Below are positions 13,834-23,192 of a stretch of 64,000 bases of DNA, piece after piece (the first letter of the stretch is position 1; the number at the start of each line of letters is the position of its first letter). The stretch comes from Persicaria tinctoria (taxonomy: Eukaryota > Streptophyta > Magnoliopsida > Caryophyllales > Polygonaceae), in NCBI GenBank assembly GCA_037127255.1, contig JBANSL010000013.1, forward strand, positions 78,735,688-78,799,687, given 5' to 3'. A model generated the notes under the pieces. It searched no databases and was not told where the DNA came from. It saw nothing but the letters and a program-made list of their open reading frames with translations. The translations under genes were made by a program, and so were the position numbers.

Positions 13834-14363
13834 ATAGATAATTCTCATTTAACCCCATAAGAAATTGCATAAGGTTCTGTTCTTCGCTGAATTTTAATAT
13901 CTCTTTAGCAGATCTACAAGTACAAGAAGGAAAGCGCCTAACACTATCCAGTTCATCCCACAGGGACTCGAATTTTACTTCAGCTCTTTATGCAAAGCAC
14001 ACATCTGTGCTCGGCTTGTTCGTCCGAACCTGGCCTTCAGTTCGTCCCAATCTCCTTCTCACTACTCCTGACTTTCGAGTTCACGTCGTTTAGGAGACGC
14101 GATATGACCATATTATTACATTGCTCCCAAATCTGAGTTCATGGATCATCGTCGTCAGGTTTGGGAAAGCTCCCGCTAACAAACTTGAACTTGTTCTTCT
14201 CACTCAGTGCGATCTTCGCTGATCTCCTCCATTTACTGAAGTTTCAGCCATAGAACGTTCCTGTGACCATGACAAGTCCAGGATGCTCACTAGAATGCAA
14301 AAACAATGGATCTGTGCGGTCAATTGTGAGCTTCGTTCCAACTTCTGCTGCCATTTCAGTCAT
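13834..14363 (-). pseudogene. Remnant of the old minus-strand copia: gag N-terminal part
   Basis: The minus-strand ATG at 14363 opens MTEMAAEVGTKLTIDRTDPL, then LHSSEHPGLVMVTGTFYG, W..SAKIALSEKNKFKFVSGS and FPKPDDDDP. Later come LWDELDSVRRFPSC and QFLMGLNENY. This is the typical UBN2 gag of Tork/Tnt-like copia elements. At least three in-frame stops show decay. It continues after the hAT and solo LTR at 12831. Confidence 0.85.
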
Positions 14364-14465
14364 CGAGCTTCAAAAAGAACTCAGAAGAACAAGAAAACAC
14401 AGATCTGAGCTCATGATGTCTAATGCGGGTTGACGAACACTTTAGATCAGTAACGATTACTCTGA

Positions 14466-14880
14466 TAACATGGGAATTTGGTGAGAGATGTTACGTGTGA
14501 ACCAGGAAGAACTGAAGAATGAAAGAAGAAGAAGAAGATGGAGGGAATGAATTGAATTTGTGAATGAAGAGGGAGGGCTTGCACAGGCATTTATACTAGT
14601 CCAACACAGTTGGGCCTAATCTATCACAATGTGGGCCGAGGCCCAATTTATTCTCGGTTCCATTACAAACGACACACACATGACACATCTTCCCGCCAAC
14701 GAAGTACTTAACAGATTGTTTTGAGGAATAATTAATGGCATTTATGCATTCATTAATTATTCAATTAATATTATGTATGTCTACTTACTCCTTGCCTCCT
14801 TGGCATTCATGTTCATTTGTAGAACACAAAGGTGTCCAATTCATTCAACAATCGAGAACAGACTGTTATAGATGTCGTTA
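14466..14880 (-). repeat. Probable 5' LTR and primer site of the old minus-strand copia
   Basis: Upstream of the gag start, the minus strand shows TGTTATCAGAG at about 14473, a degraded primer-binding site. Beyond it lies about 400 bases of LTR-like leader containing an atactagtataaatgcc TATA-type segment and a run of ttcttcttcttc. The outer LTR edge is not clear, and no matching 3' LTR was found near 1.4 kb. Confidence 0.5.
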
Positions 14881-14917
14881 AGCCTCTCCAAAGAAGATCC
14901 TTCAATACTCTATCATA

Positions 14918-16091
14918 CTAGTCTTATTACCCGCGCGTTTCGCGGCTTTTTAATTAATAAATTATATATATATTTATTATATTTTTTTATCTTAGTTGTT
15001 CTTAATAAATATGAGATTGTAATTTTTTTGATATTTTATACTCCGTATTATTTTTAAAGCATACAATATGAAATTTTAGACCTGATAACATGAATAAAAT
15101 AACAAATTTCTCTTGTGCATTATTTATATTTTTATTAGATATGATTTAGTACAAATATGAATTTTAAATTAATGATAACAAAACTAATAAGTTTGAAATT
15201 AGATATGAAAATTTATTAATTTGATATATTAATATCGTTATATGCTAAAAGATTTGATATAGAGGAATATATAAAATAAAATAAAATGTCACATTCTGTC
15301 AGCGATTAGTATATAATAAAGAATTTGAAAAAAAAAAGTTTTATCTTCAACGCTTTCTTTATAATCAATATGATCAATATATTTTTAACCTTTTGTATAA
15401 AATTAATATTCTTGTAAAATTAATCTTATAAAGTGTAATTGATCATTTAAAAAATCCATATTTCAATGAAGAAACCAGGTACCAATCAATTTGCCAATTT
15501 GGATATAAGCTAAATTAATAATTGTAAATTTATAGTTCATAATTAAAAAAATCTCCATATTTCATGATGCCAACAACCAACGGATTTGGATATAAGCTAA
15601 ATAATTCATCCAATCAATTTTTATTTAAGAAACCATTAACATATTTGCATTTAAGTTAAAAAAATGGCTAAAAGGCGTATACATGTTTAATCAATATGGC
15701 TTGATAAGATAATTAAAATGCGTATAAAAATGGCTTGATAAGATTTTATTATTTCATAGATAATTAATTAAACATTACTCCGTATTATATGACTAAAGAC
15801 AAAATAACTCAATATAAAATATTTATAAAATGATTCTAGTTAAAATGATAGATTTTGTAACCACCTAAGATATGATGTTGAATATTTATATTAAAAATTA
15901 AATTTAATCTTCAACTAAAATAGACACGTAGGATGAAACGTGGATAAATAGATGGGGTTATCGTTTAACATGGCTTAAATTGATTGGACATTCATTAATT
16001 GACGTGTCAAATAAACCCGGTCAGAATGCACCAGAAAAAGACACGTAAGCGAATTGCTCCAGAGCCGCCACATATGATTTCAACGCCTCTG

Positions 16092-16101
<10 letters not shown>
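14918..16101 (-). mobile_element. Helitron-like element, minus orientation
   Basis: Read on the minus strand it ends with a GC hairpin (CCGCGAAACGCGCGG), a short spacer and CTAG followed by T, matching Helitron 3' ends. The opposite end is ATACTAAAACAGAGGCG, shared with at least eight other termini in this window. No Rep/helicase frame is present. The usual 5' TC is not obvious, so the superfamily call is an inference from the 3' hairpin plus CTAG. Confidence 0.6.

Positions 16102-16152
<51 letters not shown>
16101..16152. repeat. (TA)n microsatellite
   Basis: About 25 uninterrupted TA units abut the 5' terminus of the Helitron-like element. A TTGAT/GATTGATAT simple tract follows to about 16188. 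From there to 16533 the DNA is AT-rich, and I see nothing identifiable beyond a tgtacaccgtaaa stretch near 16390. Confidence 0.95.
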
Positions 16153-16153
<1 letters not shown>

Positions 16154-16541
16154 ATTGATATTGATGATTGATGATTGATATTGATTATAGGCTTTTTTTC
16201 CAAATCAATAAACTTCCATTCTTTATATTTTTCTACCTATTCAATAGTCTCATCGAATATATCGCTTATGTAATCAACCTCTCTCACATAAAACTAAACT
16301 AATTCTCGATCGTATAAGATTATAAGATATATGAGTAAATTCTCCTTCCTACTTTGTATTATTATCTCAATGTACGGTGTGAAAACTATGTACACCGTAA
16401 ATTACACGTTGTATCAATTTTGATGTAAAACCACGTTGTTTTGAATGTGGATCACATCAATTTGGATAAAGATATACTAATTGTCCTCTAAGGACGCTTC
16501 TAATGGATGTGGACTACATCGGTTTGGATGTGGACTAATTT

Positions 16542-17716
16542 AAGGGTGTGGAAAAAAACCTGACACAACTGATACGTCATGAAAATACCTAGGGACGGAG
16601 TCAGAAATTTATCGAGGGGGGCGAAGTTTTATACAAATTTTTAATTGGATGTTCGATAGATTTATTTTATAATATGTTTAGTGAACCAAAACTATAATAT
16701 TTTAGGTTAAACAATGATATTTTAGTTTAAACATACATTTTTTTTAGTACAAAACACAATTTTATTTTTCAAAACGGTGATCTTTTAATTTAAAATTGTG
16801 TTATTTTATATTTTTTTCTCTTTAAACGATAAAACGATGTCGTTTTAATTGATAACAACATTTTTTCGTCTAAAAATATGTCGTTTGAAACATACAAAGT
16901 CAATATGCACCTTGTTGTTCTTAACATGCACTAACATGTAACAAGATATACAAACTTTAAATTTGTATAATTTCTTATATAATTAGCGAATTTAGTAATA
17001 TAACCTCTTGTTTCGAAGCTCTTTGGTTGAATTATATTACCAAAATATCAAATTAAGTAAAATATAAAAGAATCATGCTTTATTAAAAGACACGTGAAAC
17101 AATTAATTTGTGTTTAACTTTCAAACGGTCATAACTTTTTACTCGTTTCTCGGATTCAGGCTTATAATATATCAAAACGAAGCTATCGACGCGTAGAACA
17201 AATATAGGTGATTTGTCGGATGAAAGCGGGGGCGTATGCTCCCGCTTGCCCCCGCCTCAATCCGTCTATGAAAATACCACAACACAACACGAAAAAAATA
17301 CGAAAGCGAAAAGATATGATATGAAAATGACACAAACTGTTAAACATGACATTAAACGGTTCGAGTTCGGATCAGACATATCCCCTCGTCGGATACTGGA
17401 CACGAACTGTTTGATTTTTTTATATATAGGCACGGTAAAATTATAATACTAGTATTCATAAATTACCGGCAAATTTCGGCAGCACAATTGGTATCGAACT
17501 TGCGCCTAGGTGGGGCTTCAACCGTCAGTCCTATGTTCGAATCTTGTTGTTGGGCGTTTGGCCCTTTTTTCCGTCCCTTCTCACCCTTTTTTTTTTGTTC
17601 AAAGAAAACAAACCCTAATCTCTCTAATCTCTCTAGTACAGTTTGGGACTAAACGGTTTCAAGTATCCGACACGATTACCAGATTCTTGTCGGATAACCG
17701 AATGTGCCCACCCTGT
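16542..17716. mobile_element. hAT element (same family as 47748-48995), with nested insertion
   Basis: It begins AAGGGTGTGGAAAAAAACC and ends GAATGTGCCCACCCTGT, with a perfect 8-bp duplication ACTAATTT (16534-16541 and 17717-17724). Internal sequence (cggttcgagttcggatcag...cctcgtcggatac) matches the element at 47748-48995. A second element is nested inside at 16590-17268. Pol III-like boxes lie at about 17478-17492 and 17534-17543. Confidence 0.8.
16590..17268. mobile_element. Nested DNA transposon with TAG(GG)ACGGA ends
   Basis: 679 bp flanked by a perfect 10-bp direct repeat TGAAAATACC (16580-16589 and 17269-17278). The ends read TAGGGACGGAGTC and ATCCGTCTA. A 9-10 bp duplication suggests MULE-like, while the termini look hAT-like. 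The interior is AT-rich, ending in a gcgggggcgtatgctcccgc GC palindrome. No gene. Confidence 0.7.
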
Positions 17717-17724
17717 ACTAATTT

Positions 17725-18417
17725 GTCTTCCTAAAGACGATTAAAAGTATAAATATACTATGTTACATTGAACGTGGACCAAGTTAGATTGAGCGTGGAC
17801 CAAGTTAGATTAAACGTGGATTTACGAGAGGTGATTATACCCAATATTATAAGATGTATAGAGATAATTAACCTAACTCTTTCATATTAACATCATTCTT
17901 CCCATTCTATCGATCAATTTAGTTGTTTTTATTGAAAATGATGTCATTTCTCCTATTTCAATTCATCTTTGTCATTTCATAGATTGAATATTATAAAAAT
18001 AATTCAAGGTAAAATGATAGATTTTGTAACAACTTAAAATATAAAATATTAATAATTTTGTTATAACATAACTCATGGTAAAATGATAGATTTTATAACC
18101 ACTTTAAGATATGAGATGGATAAATATATAGGATGGTACATGTGGATAGATGAGGTTATTGTCTGATATGACTTAAATATATTGAATTATCATTAATTAA
18201 CATGTCAAAAAAGAAGCGAGGTCAGATTGTTTTAGTAGTATACGAGATTTCATCTCAAAACCAGTTAGCAGTAAAATGAGTAATCCACCAAGTTTATATG
18301 TTGTTCAAAACCTCTCAATATTTTCAATGTGGGACAACCCATATTCTAACACGCTCTTTAAAGTGCAACGACTTAACCACTTGCCAAGATGCGCTCAAAT
18401 GGAAACCAAAACCCACG
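17725..18417. other. AT-rich interval with decayed element ends
   Basis: No gene is seen. Sequence at about 18000-18240 resembles the Helitron-like 5' region and ends in a degraded gattgttttagtagtata. Read on the minus strand from 18353, TGTTAGAATATGGGTTG looks like the start of a decayed copia LTR. Neither is supported well enough for a separate entry. Confidence 0.4.
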
Positions 18418-18425
18418 ACATGTCC

Positions 18426-18556
18426 AGTGGCGGATGCTCTTGTATGGATGAAAAAATTACAAAATAAATTATTTTTTTTAACTTTAAACATTCTCGAAAT
18501 GATAAAAAATTTACCTTCATGTATCCCCAGAATGTCGGTCCAGGATCCGCCCATGT
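18426..18556. mobile_element. 131-bp hAT-type MITE
   Basis: Starts AGTGGCGGATGC and ends GATCCGCCCATGT. It is flanked by a perfect 8-bp duplication ACATGTCC (18418-18425 and 18557-18564). No coding capacity. From 18565 to 19416 I see no gene or clear element. Confidence 0.7.
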
Positions 18557-19442
18557 ACATGTCCATGCATAAGGCCACCAATTTAGGTAGACATGTACAT
18601 AATTGGATTACATGTGTGGATAAAATAAATGAGGTTATTGTCTGAAATAACTTAAATATACTTAAAATTATTGTTTTATTGAACAAATTGAAGAGAGATT
18701 TATTTTAAAATAAAAAAAATTGAAATAAGTAAAAAAGAGAAATATATATTTTATTATAAAGATTTCCAATTTTTTTCATGTGATGATGAGTTTACATTGA
18801 TCAACTCAAATCTCAATTGGTTATTTGATAATTTTGATTCAAACAGATCGACTGAATAGTGGTAGAAATCATGGGCCGAGCGGTGACCAATTATACAATG
18901 ACCAATTATTTAAAAGGCTTGCACGTCCTTAGACGTGCAATATTAGACACAATGAGATTTGCGGTGTATATAGCAACACCCTAATATATTTAGCATAGGG
19001 AAAATTTTCTACTATTTTTTACTATATTTAACTTAAGGTTGTTACAATCTAAGAATTTGTGTTTTGATTTATGGACGTGAACCAGAAATTTGAGAATCAA
19101 ACGATGAAGATGATTTGTGAATGAAGAGAGGGAGCAGCTAACGGCAATGTCAGGATTCCTACAGGTGCACCCGGGTGGTATCACCTGTCCCTTTGAGGAC
19201 ACCGGACAGGCCCCCTTATTCCCCTCCCCATCTCCCAATTAAAGAAAAAATAATTGGTTAAAAAAAAAAAGTAAAGGGAGGAAATTGGGAAGGCACAGGG
19301 AGAGACAAGGTGAATGGAGAGCAGATCCCATCCGTGGTGCACCTACCTTTTGGTGATCAGAAGAAAGTGCTCTCAATTTGTCATTACTTACATTCATTCA
19401 TTACAAAACGTGAAGGCATACATATAGGGGTGGGCATGGGAC

Positions 19443-19827
19443 TAGGGCTGTTATATGAGCTGAGTAGCTCGGGCTCGGCTCGAAAAAAGCTCGACTCGAG
19501 CTCGTTCACTAACCTAAACAAGCCGAGCCTGAACATGATTTTAAGCTCGGTTGAAAGCTCGGCTCGTTCGATTTAGGCTCGAATAGCTCGAATTCTATGG
19601 AATTTCTAAAATTTTCTTTAAGTTAATTAATATGTTATGACCAAGTAAAACTATTTAAAGCTCGAAAAAAGCTCGGCTCGAGCTCGTTCATTTACTAAAA
19701 CAAGCCGAGCTTGAACAAAAAAGAAAGTTCGTTTAAAAATTGGGCTCGGCTCGGCTCGAGCTCGTTTAACAAATGAACAAGCTTGAACATGCCAAGCTCG
19801 GCTCGTTCGGCTCGAATAACACCCCTA
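19443..19827. mobile_element. hAT element with GGCTCGGCTCGAGCTCG repeats, nested
   Basis: 385 bp, TAGGGCTGTTATATGAGC to GAATAACACCCCTA, flanked by a perfect 8-bp duplication CATGGGAC (19435-19442 and 19828-19835) that lies inside the outer hAT. It is filled with ctcggctcgagctcgtt motifs in both orientations. No gene. Confidence 0.9.
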
Positions 19828-20242
19828 CATGGGACGGGACGGGACGAGATTAGGGTCATCCCGCGTCCCGTCCCGCGTATTTTTAGCGAGACGGGTCTTA
19901 TATATATATTTTGGAATCCCACCGGGTCTTATCCCTCGCGGGATGGGACGGGATCGGGACGGGACGGGACTTGTCCCTCGTAAAAATAAAAAGTCAAAAT
20001 AATCCAAATATCCAATAATCAACCTTCGACATTCATTCTAATTAAAAAAAAATTAACATTTCCATACAAATCAACATTCCAACAGTAGCAAATAACCCAA
20101 AAATAAAATAAAATCCAGTAGCAAGACCGGTTTTGCACACTGCTACATCAACATTTCTTCTAATAAAATCCAGTAGAAACAGCAACCATAAAATTAAATT
20201 GTGGCAAGCCCAAAATCAAATGGTTTTTTTACTGCTAGTGTG

Positions 20243-20479
20243 TGTTAATATGTCTTGAATTGGGCTTATTATTTATTTTGGGTTTAGGCCCATTGTCTGA
20301 CTAGGGTTTCATGAGGCACTATATATACTCATAAACCTACCAATTTGTAATCTAGTTTCTTATTTGCCTCCATAATAAAGATCTCTATTTCTCTGCCCGT
20401 GGACGTAGGTAACACACCATTGCCGAACCACGTTAAATCTCTGTGTCTTTCTTCGTTTGTTATCGTTCTCGTTATAACA
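20243..20479 (+). repeat. 5' LTR of copia 20243-22645
   Basis: 237 bp with gcactatatatactc as a likely TATA region. It is about 96% identical to the 3' LTR. All nine differences are transitions. Confidence 0.93.
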
Positions 20480-20516
20480 AATTGGTATCAGAGCTTGGTT
20501 GTGATTTCTGTCGAGA

Positions 20517-22193
20517 ATGACGTCTGGATCTGTAGTGAAGATTGACAAGTTTACTGGAAGAAACTCTTTCAGTCTGTGGCAGATAAAGATGCGGGCTTTG
20601 CTGAAGCAACAAGGTTTATGGGCACCGTTAACCGCCGACAAGAAGGGGGCAGATACAACCACCGCTGAGTACGGCCTTCTGGAGGAGAATGCTCATTCGA
20701 CGATTATGTTGTGTCTCGCAGACGATGTCATAATAGAGGTTGCTGATCAGGAAACTGCTGGCGGCTTGTGGTTGAAGTTGGAGAGTTTGTACATGACAAA
20801 GTCTCTGACGAACAAGTTGCTTCTGAAACAACGGTTGTTCGGGATGCGTATGCAGGAAGGTACACAACTCAGAGATCATCTTGATCAACTTAACACACTA
20901 TTACTTGAATTGCGTAATATTGATGTTAAGGTGGAGGACGAAGATGCTGCCCTTATTCTGCTAGTATCCCTACCCCCCACATACGAGAACTTCGTTCAGT
21001 CGTTCGTCGTTGGGAAGGATACCATCACACTGGAAGAGGTCAGATCGTCGCTTCATAGCAAAGAGTTGCGTCTGAAGGCAACCGCGTCAGTTACAGACAA
21101 TCAGGCTTTCGGGCTTATGGCCAACGGAAGCAATTCTGATGGTAGAAGGGGCAAGAAGCAAGGTCGCAAATCAGGCCCTAAACCAGACGACATCTGTAAC
21201 TACTGTAAGGAGAAAGGTCATTGGAAGAATGATTGTCCTAAGAAGAGGCAACAAGAGCAGAAATATGGATCTGCAGCAGTTGTTCATGGTGAAAATACTT
21301 CTGAGGAAGATATTGTTCTACTAGCAGGTAATCGCACAGATCATGATGTGTGGTTTCTTGACTCAGGTGCGTCATGTCACGTATGTCCTAGAAGAGAGTT
21401 GTTTACAACATATAGATGTGTAGACAAGGGCAATGTTTCTATGGGAAACGATGTCATCTGCAAGGTTGTTGGGATCGGCTCAGTCAGGCTTCGGACAAAC
21501 GATGGGAAGTTTCGCACATTGGAAGAAGTCAAACATGTGCCATCTATGACAAAGAATCTGATATCCCTAAATGTGTTAGACGACAAGGGTTTCAGATACA
21601 CAGGTTATGGTGGAAAGTTGCGCGTGTTTAAGGGCTCTAATGTGGTTTTGCAAGGAGTCAAGCAGGGAAAGGGGACTTTGTATACCCTACAAGGTTCAGC
21701 AGTCACAGGTGCTGCAGATGCTGTTTCAGTCAACGTTAGGGAGACTGTTGCTGAGGAGGTGGAGTTGAACTTCACTCTAGCAGAGACTCCGACACCTGAG
21801 TTGGTCACTGACCAATCATCACAAACAGGTACTACTGAGTCAGATACTGGTGAGACAAAGAATATACCACTAGACACAGGAACATGTGGAGTTGTACATC
21901 AGAGTACTGCTCTAGATCGACCAAGAAGGGTTGACATCAAAGGGTCTGCGAGATCCAGGTCTGACGATCTGGTGGGATATGCTTTGCATGTGGCCGAGGA
22001 GGAGGAGGATGGTGTTCCATCCAACTACAAGGCTGCTGTTTCTGAAGGTGAGTCAGCACACTGGCAAGCTGAGAAGAGAATCAGGGTGAAGAAGGTGGGA
22101 ACATTTGATAGTCCTGCTGATATGTTCACCAAGCCAGTTCTGGAGAGCAAGTTCCAACACTGTTTGAACTTGTTTAATATCACCAACTGTTGA
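20517..22193 (+). CDS. Fused copia gag-protease protein, 558 aa, integrase/RT deleted
   Basis: The frame starts at the ATG 37 bases past the 5' LTR. Gag of the UBN2 type occupies about residues 1-215. A CCHC zinc knuckle CNYCKEKGHWKNDC lies near residue 222-235. The protease motif FLDSGASCHVC has Asp near 282 and is followed by the usual KHVPSMTKNLISL. A Glu/Thr-rich linker leads to SNYKAAVSEGESAHW (about 502-516), the first residues of the RT region. This is joined in frame to EKRIRVKKVGTFDSPADMFT, the last residues of copia RNase H. So a deletion removed integrase, RT and RNase H but kept one open frame. It can supply gag and protease at most and would need another element's enzymes to move. 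Domain calls are from motifs. Confidence 0.9.
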   Translation: MTSGSVVKIDKFTGRNSFSLWQIKMRALLKQQGLWAPLTADKKGADTTTAEYGLLEENAHSTIMLCLADDVIIEVADQETAGGLWLKLESLYMTKSLTNKLLLKQRLFGMRMQEGTQLRDHLDQLNTLLLELRNIDVKVEDEDAALILLVSLPPTYENFVQSFVVGKDTITLEEVRSSLHSKELRLKATASVTDNQAFGLMANGSNSDGRRGKKQGRKSGPKPDDICNYCKEKGHWKNDCPKKRQQEQKYGSAAVVHGENTSEEDIVLLAGNRTDHDVWFLDSGASCHVCPRRELFTTYRCVDKGNVSMGNDVICKVVGIGSVRLRTNDGKFRTLEEVKHVPSMTKNLISLNVLDDKGFRYTGYGGKLRVFKGSNVVLQGVKQGKGTLYTLQGSAVTGAADAVSVNVRETVAEEVELNFTLAETPTPELVTDQSSQTGTTESDTGETKNIPLDTGTCGVVHQSTALDRPRRVDIKGSARSRSDDLVGYALHVAEEEEDGVPSNYKAAVSEGESAHWQAEKRIRVKKVGTFDSPADMFTKPVLESKFQHCLNLFNITNC

Positions 22194-22408
22194 GCTGCCC
22201 TGCGGGGCAATCTGGGTCCTCCTACAAGGACAAATCTGAGGTAGAGGAATGTCTGACACTTGTCACGGTGCATCTGTTTCTGAGAGGAGATTTTGGTACA
22301 TCCGGCATTGAAGCGCATCTGGTACATCTGGCATGGCATTGCATTTGGTACGTCTGGCGCTGCAATGCGATTGGTACATCTGAGAGGATTCAAGTCAAGG
22401 TGGAGATT

Positions 22409-22645
22409 TGTTAATATGCCTTGAATTGGGCTTATTATTTGTTTTGGGTTTAGGTCCATTGTCTGACTAGGGTTTCATGGGGCACTATATATACTCATAA
22501 ACCTACCAATTTGTAACCTAGTTTCTTGTTTGCCTCCATAATAAAGATCCCTATTTCTCTGCCCGTGGACGTAGGTAACACACCGTTGCCGAACCACGTT
22601 AAATCTCTGTGTCTTTCTTCGTCTGTTATCGTTCTCGTTATAACA
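22409..22645 (+). repeat. 3' LTR of copia 20243-22645
   Basis: 237 bp, same ends as the 5' LTR. It follows the sequence aaggtggagatt, which fits a polypurine tract. From 22646 to 22883 the outer hAT resumes. 22892-23192 is AT-rich with short (TA)n and (GA)n tracts and no gene. Confidence 0.93.
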
Positions 22646-23192
22646 TGTATATATAACAAAACCAAATGTGTTTGTACTGCTAGTGTATTTTATATATATA
22701 TATATATGGGGGACGGGACGGGAGGGGATTTGCGGGACGAGGACTATTCGTCCCGCGTCCCGTCCCGCGTATTTTTGGCGGGACGGAATCGGGACGAGAT
22801 TGAATTTTTTTTTTTCGAATCCCTCCGGGATCGGAACGGAATGCAGGACGAGACGGTATTTGCGGGATTTGTGTCCACCCCTACATACATATATATATAT
22901 AGAGAGAGAGAGGATCCCTATACAGCTGTCTAAGGTAAAGAGAATACCCAAACTAGTCCTCATATTCTAACAAAGGTTTCTATGATATTGATTAAAATTT
23001 ATTAGAAATTTCTATCTTTTTTGTAATATTAATTAATAAACATAATCAATTCTAGATATAATTGTTTAAAATTTTAGAGCTATAGGTAATTTTTAGTTTA
23101 TCAAAATTTATTAGATTTATTAAAATAATTCACAAAAGGTAATTTTTTTTCTTCGATCAATATATGATATTAACATTTCTATGAATATATAT

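Larger units (their letters stand above)
20243..22645 (+). mobile_element. Internally deleted copia (gag-protease only), nested in hAT
   Basis: LTRs of 237 bp (20243-20479 and 22409-22645) run TGTTAATATG to TTATAACA and differ at nine positions. TTGGTATCAGAGC follows the 5' LTR as the primer site. A purine-rich caaggtggagatt precedes the 3' LTR. Integrase and nearly all of RT/RNase H are missing, yet one long frame remains. No exact 5-bp target duplication is visible. Instead, imperfect direct repeats of about 30 bp (ending tactgctagtgt) flank it. Confidence 0.92.
19425..22883. mobile_element. hAT element containing a second hAT and a copia
   Basis: The ends are TAGGGGTGGGCATGGGAC and TTTGTGTCCACCCCTA, with a perfect 8-bp duplication CATACATA (19417-19424 and 22884-22891). 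Its own DNA, about 670 bp after subtraction, has subterminal gggacgggacggga arrays near both ends and an AT-rich core. Nested in it are the hAT at 19443-19827 and the copia at 20243-22645. Confidence 0.9.

Noticed and set aside
18250..18356. Possible copia solo LTR on the minus strand starting TGTTAGAATATGGG
   Set aside because: Only one end looks LTR-like, and no paired terminus or target duplication was found.
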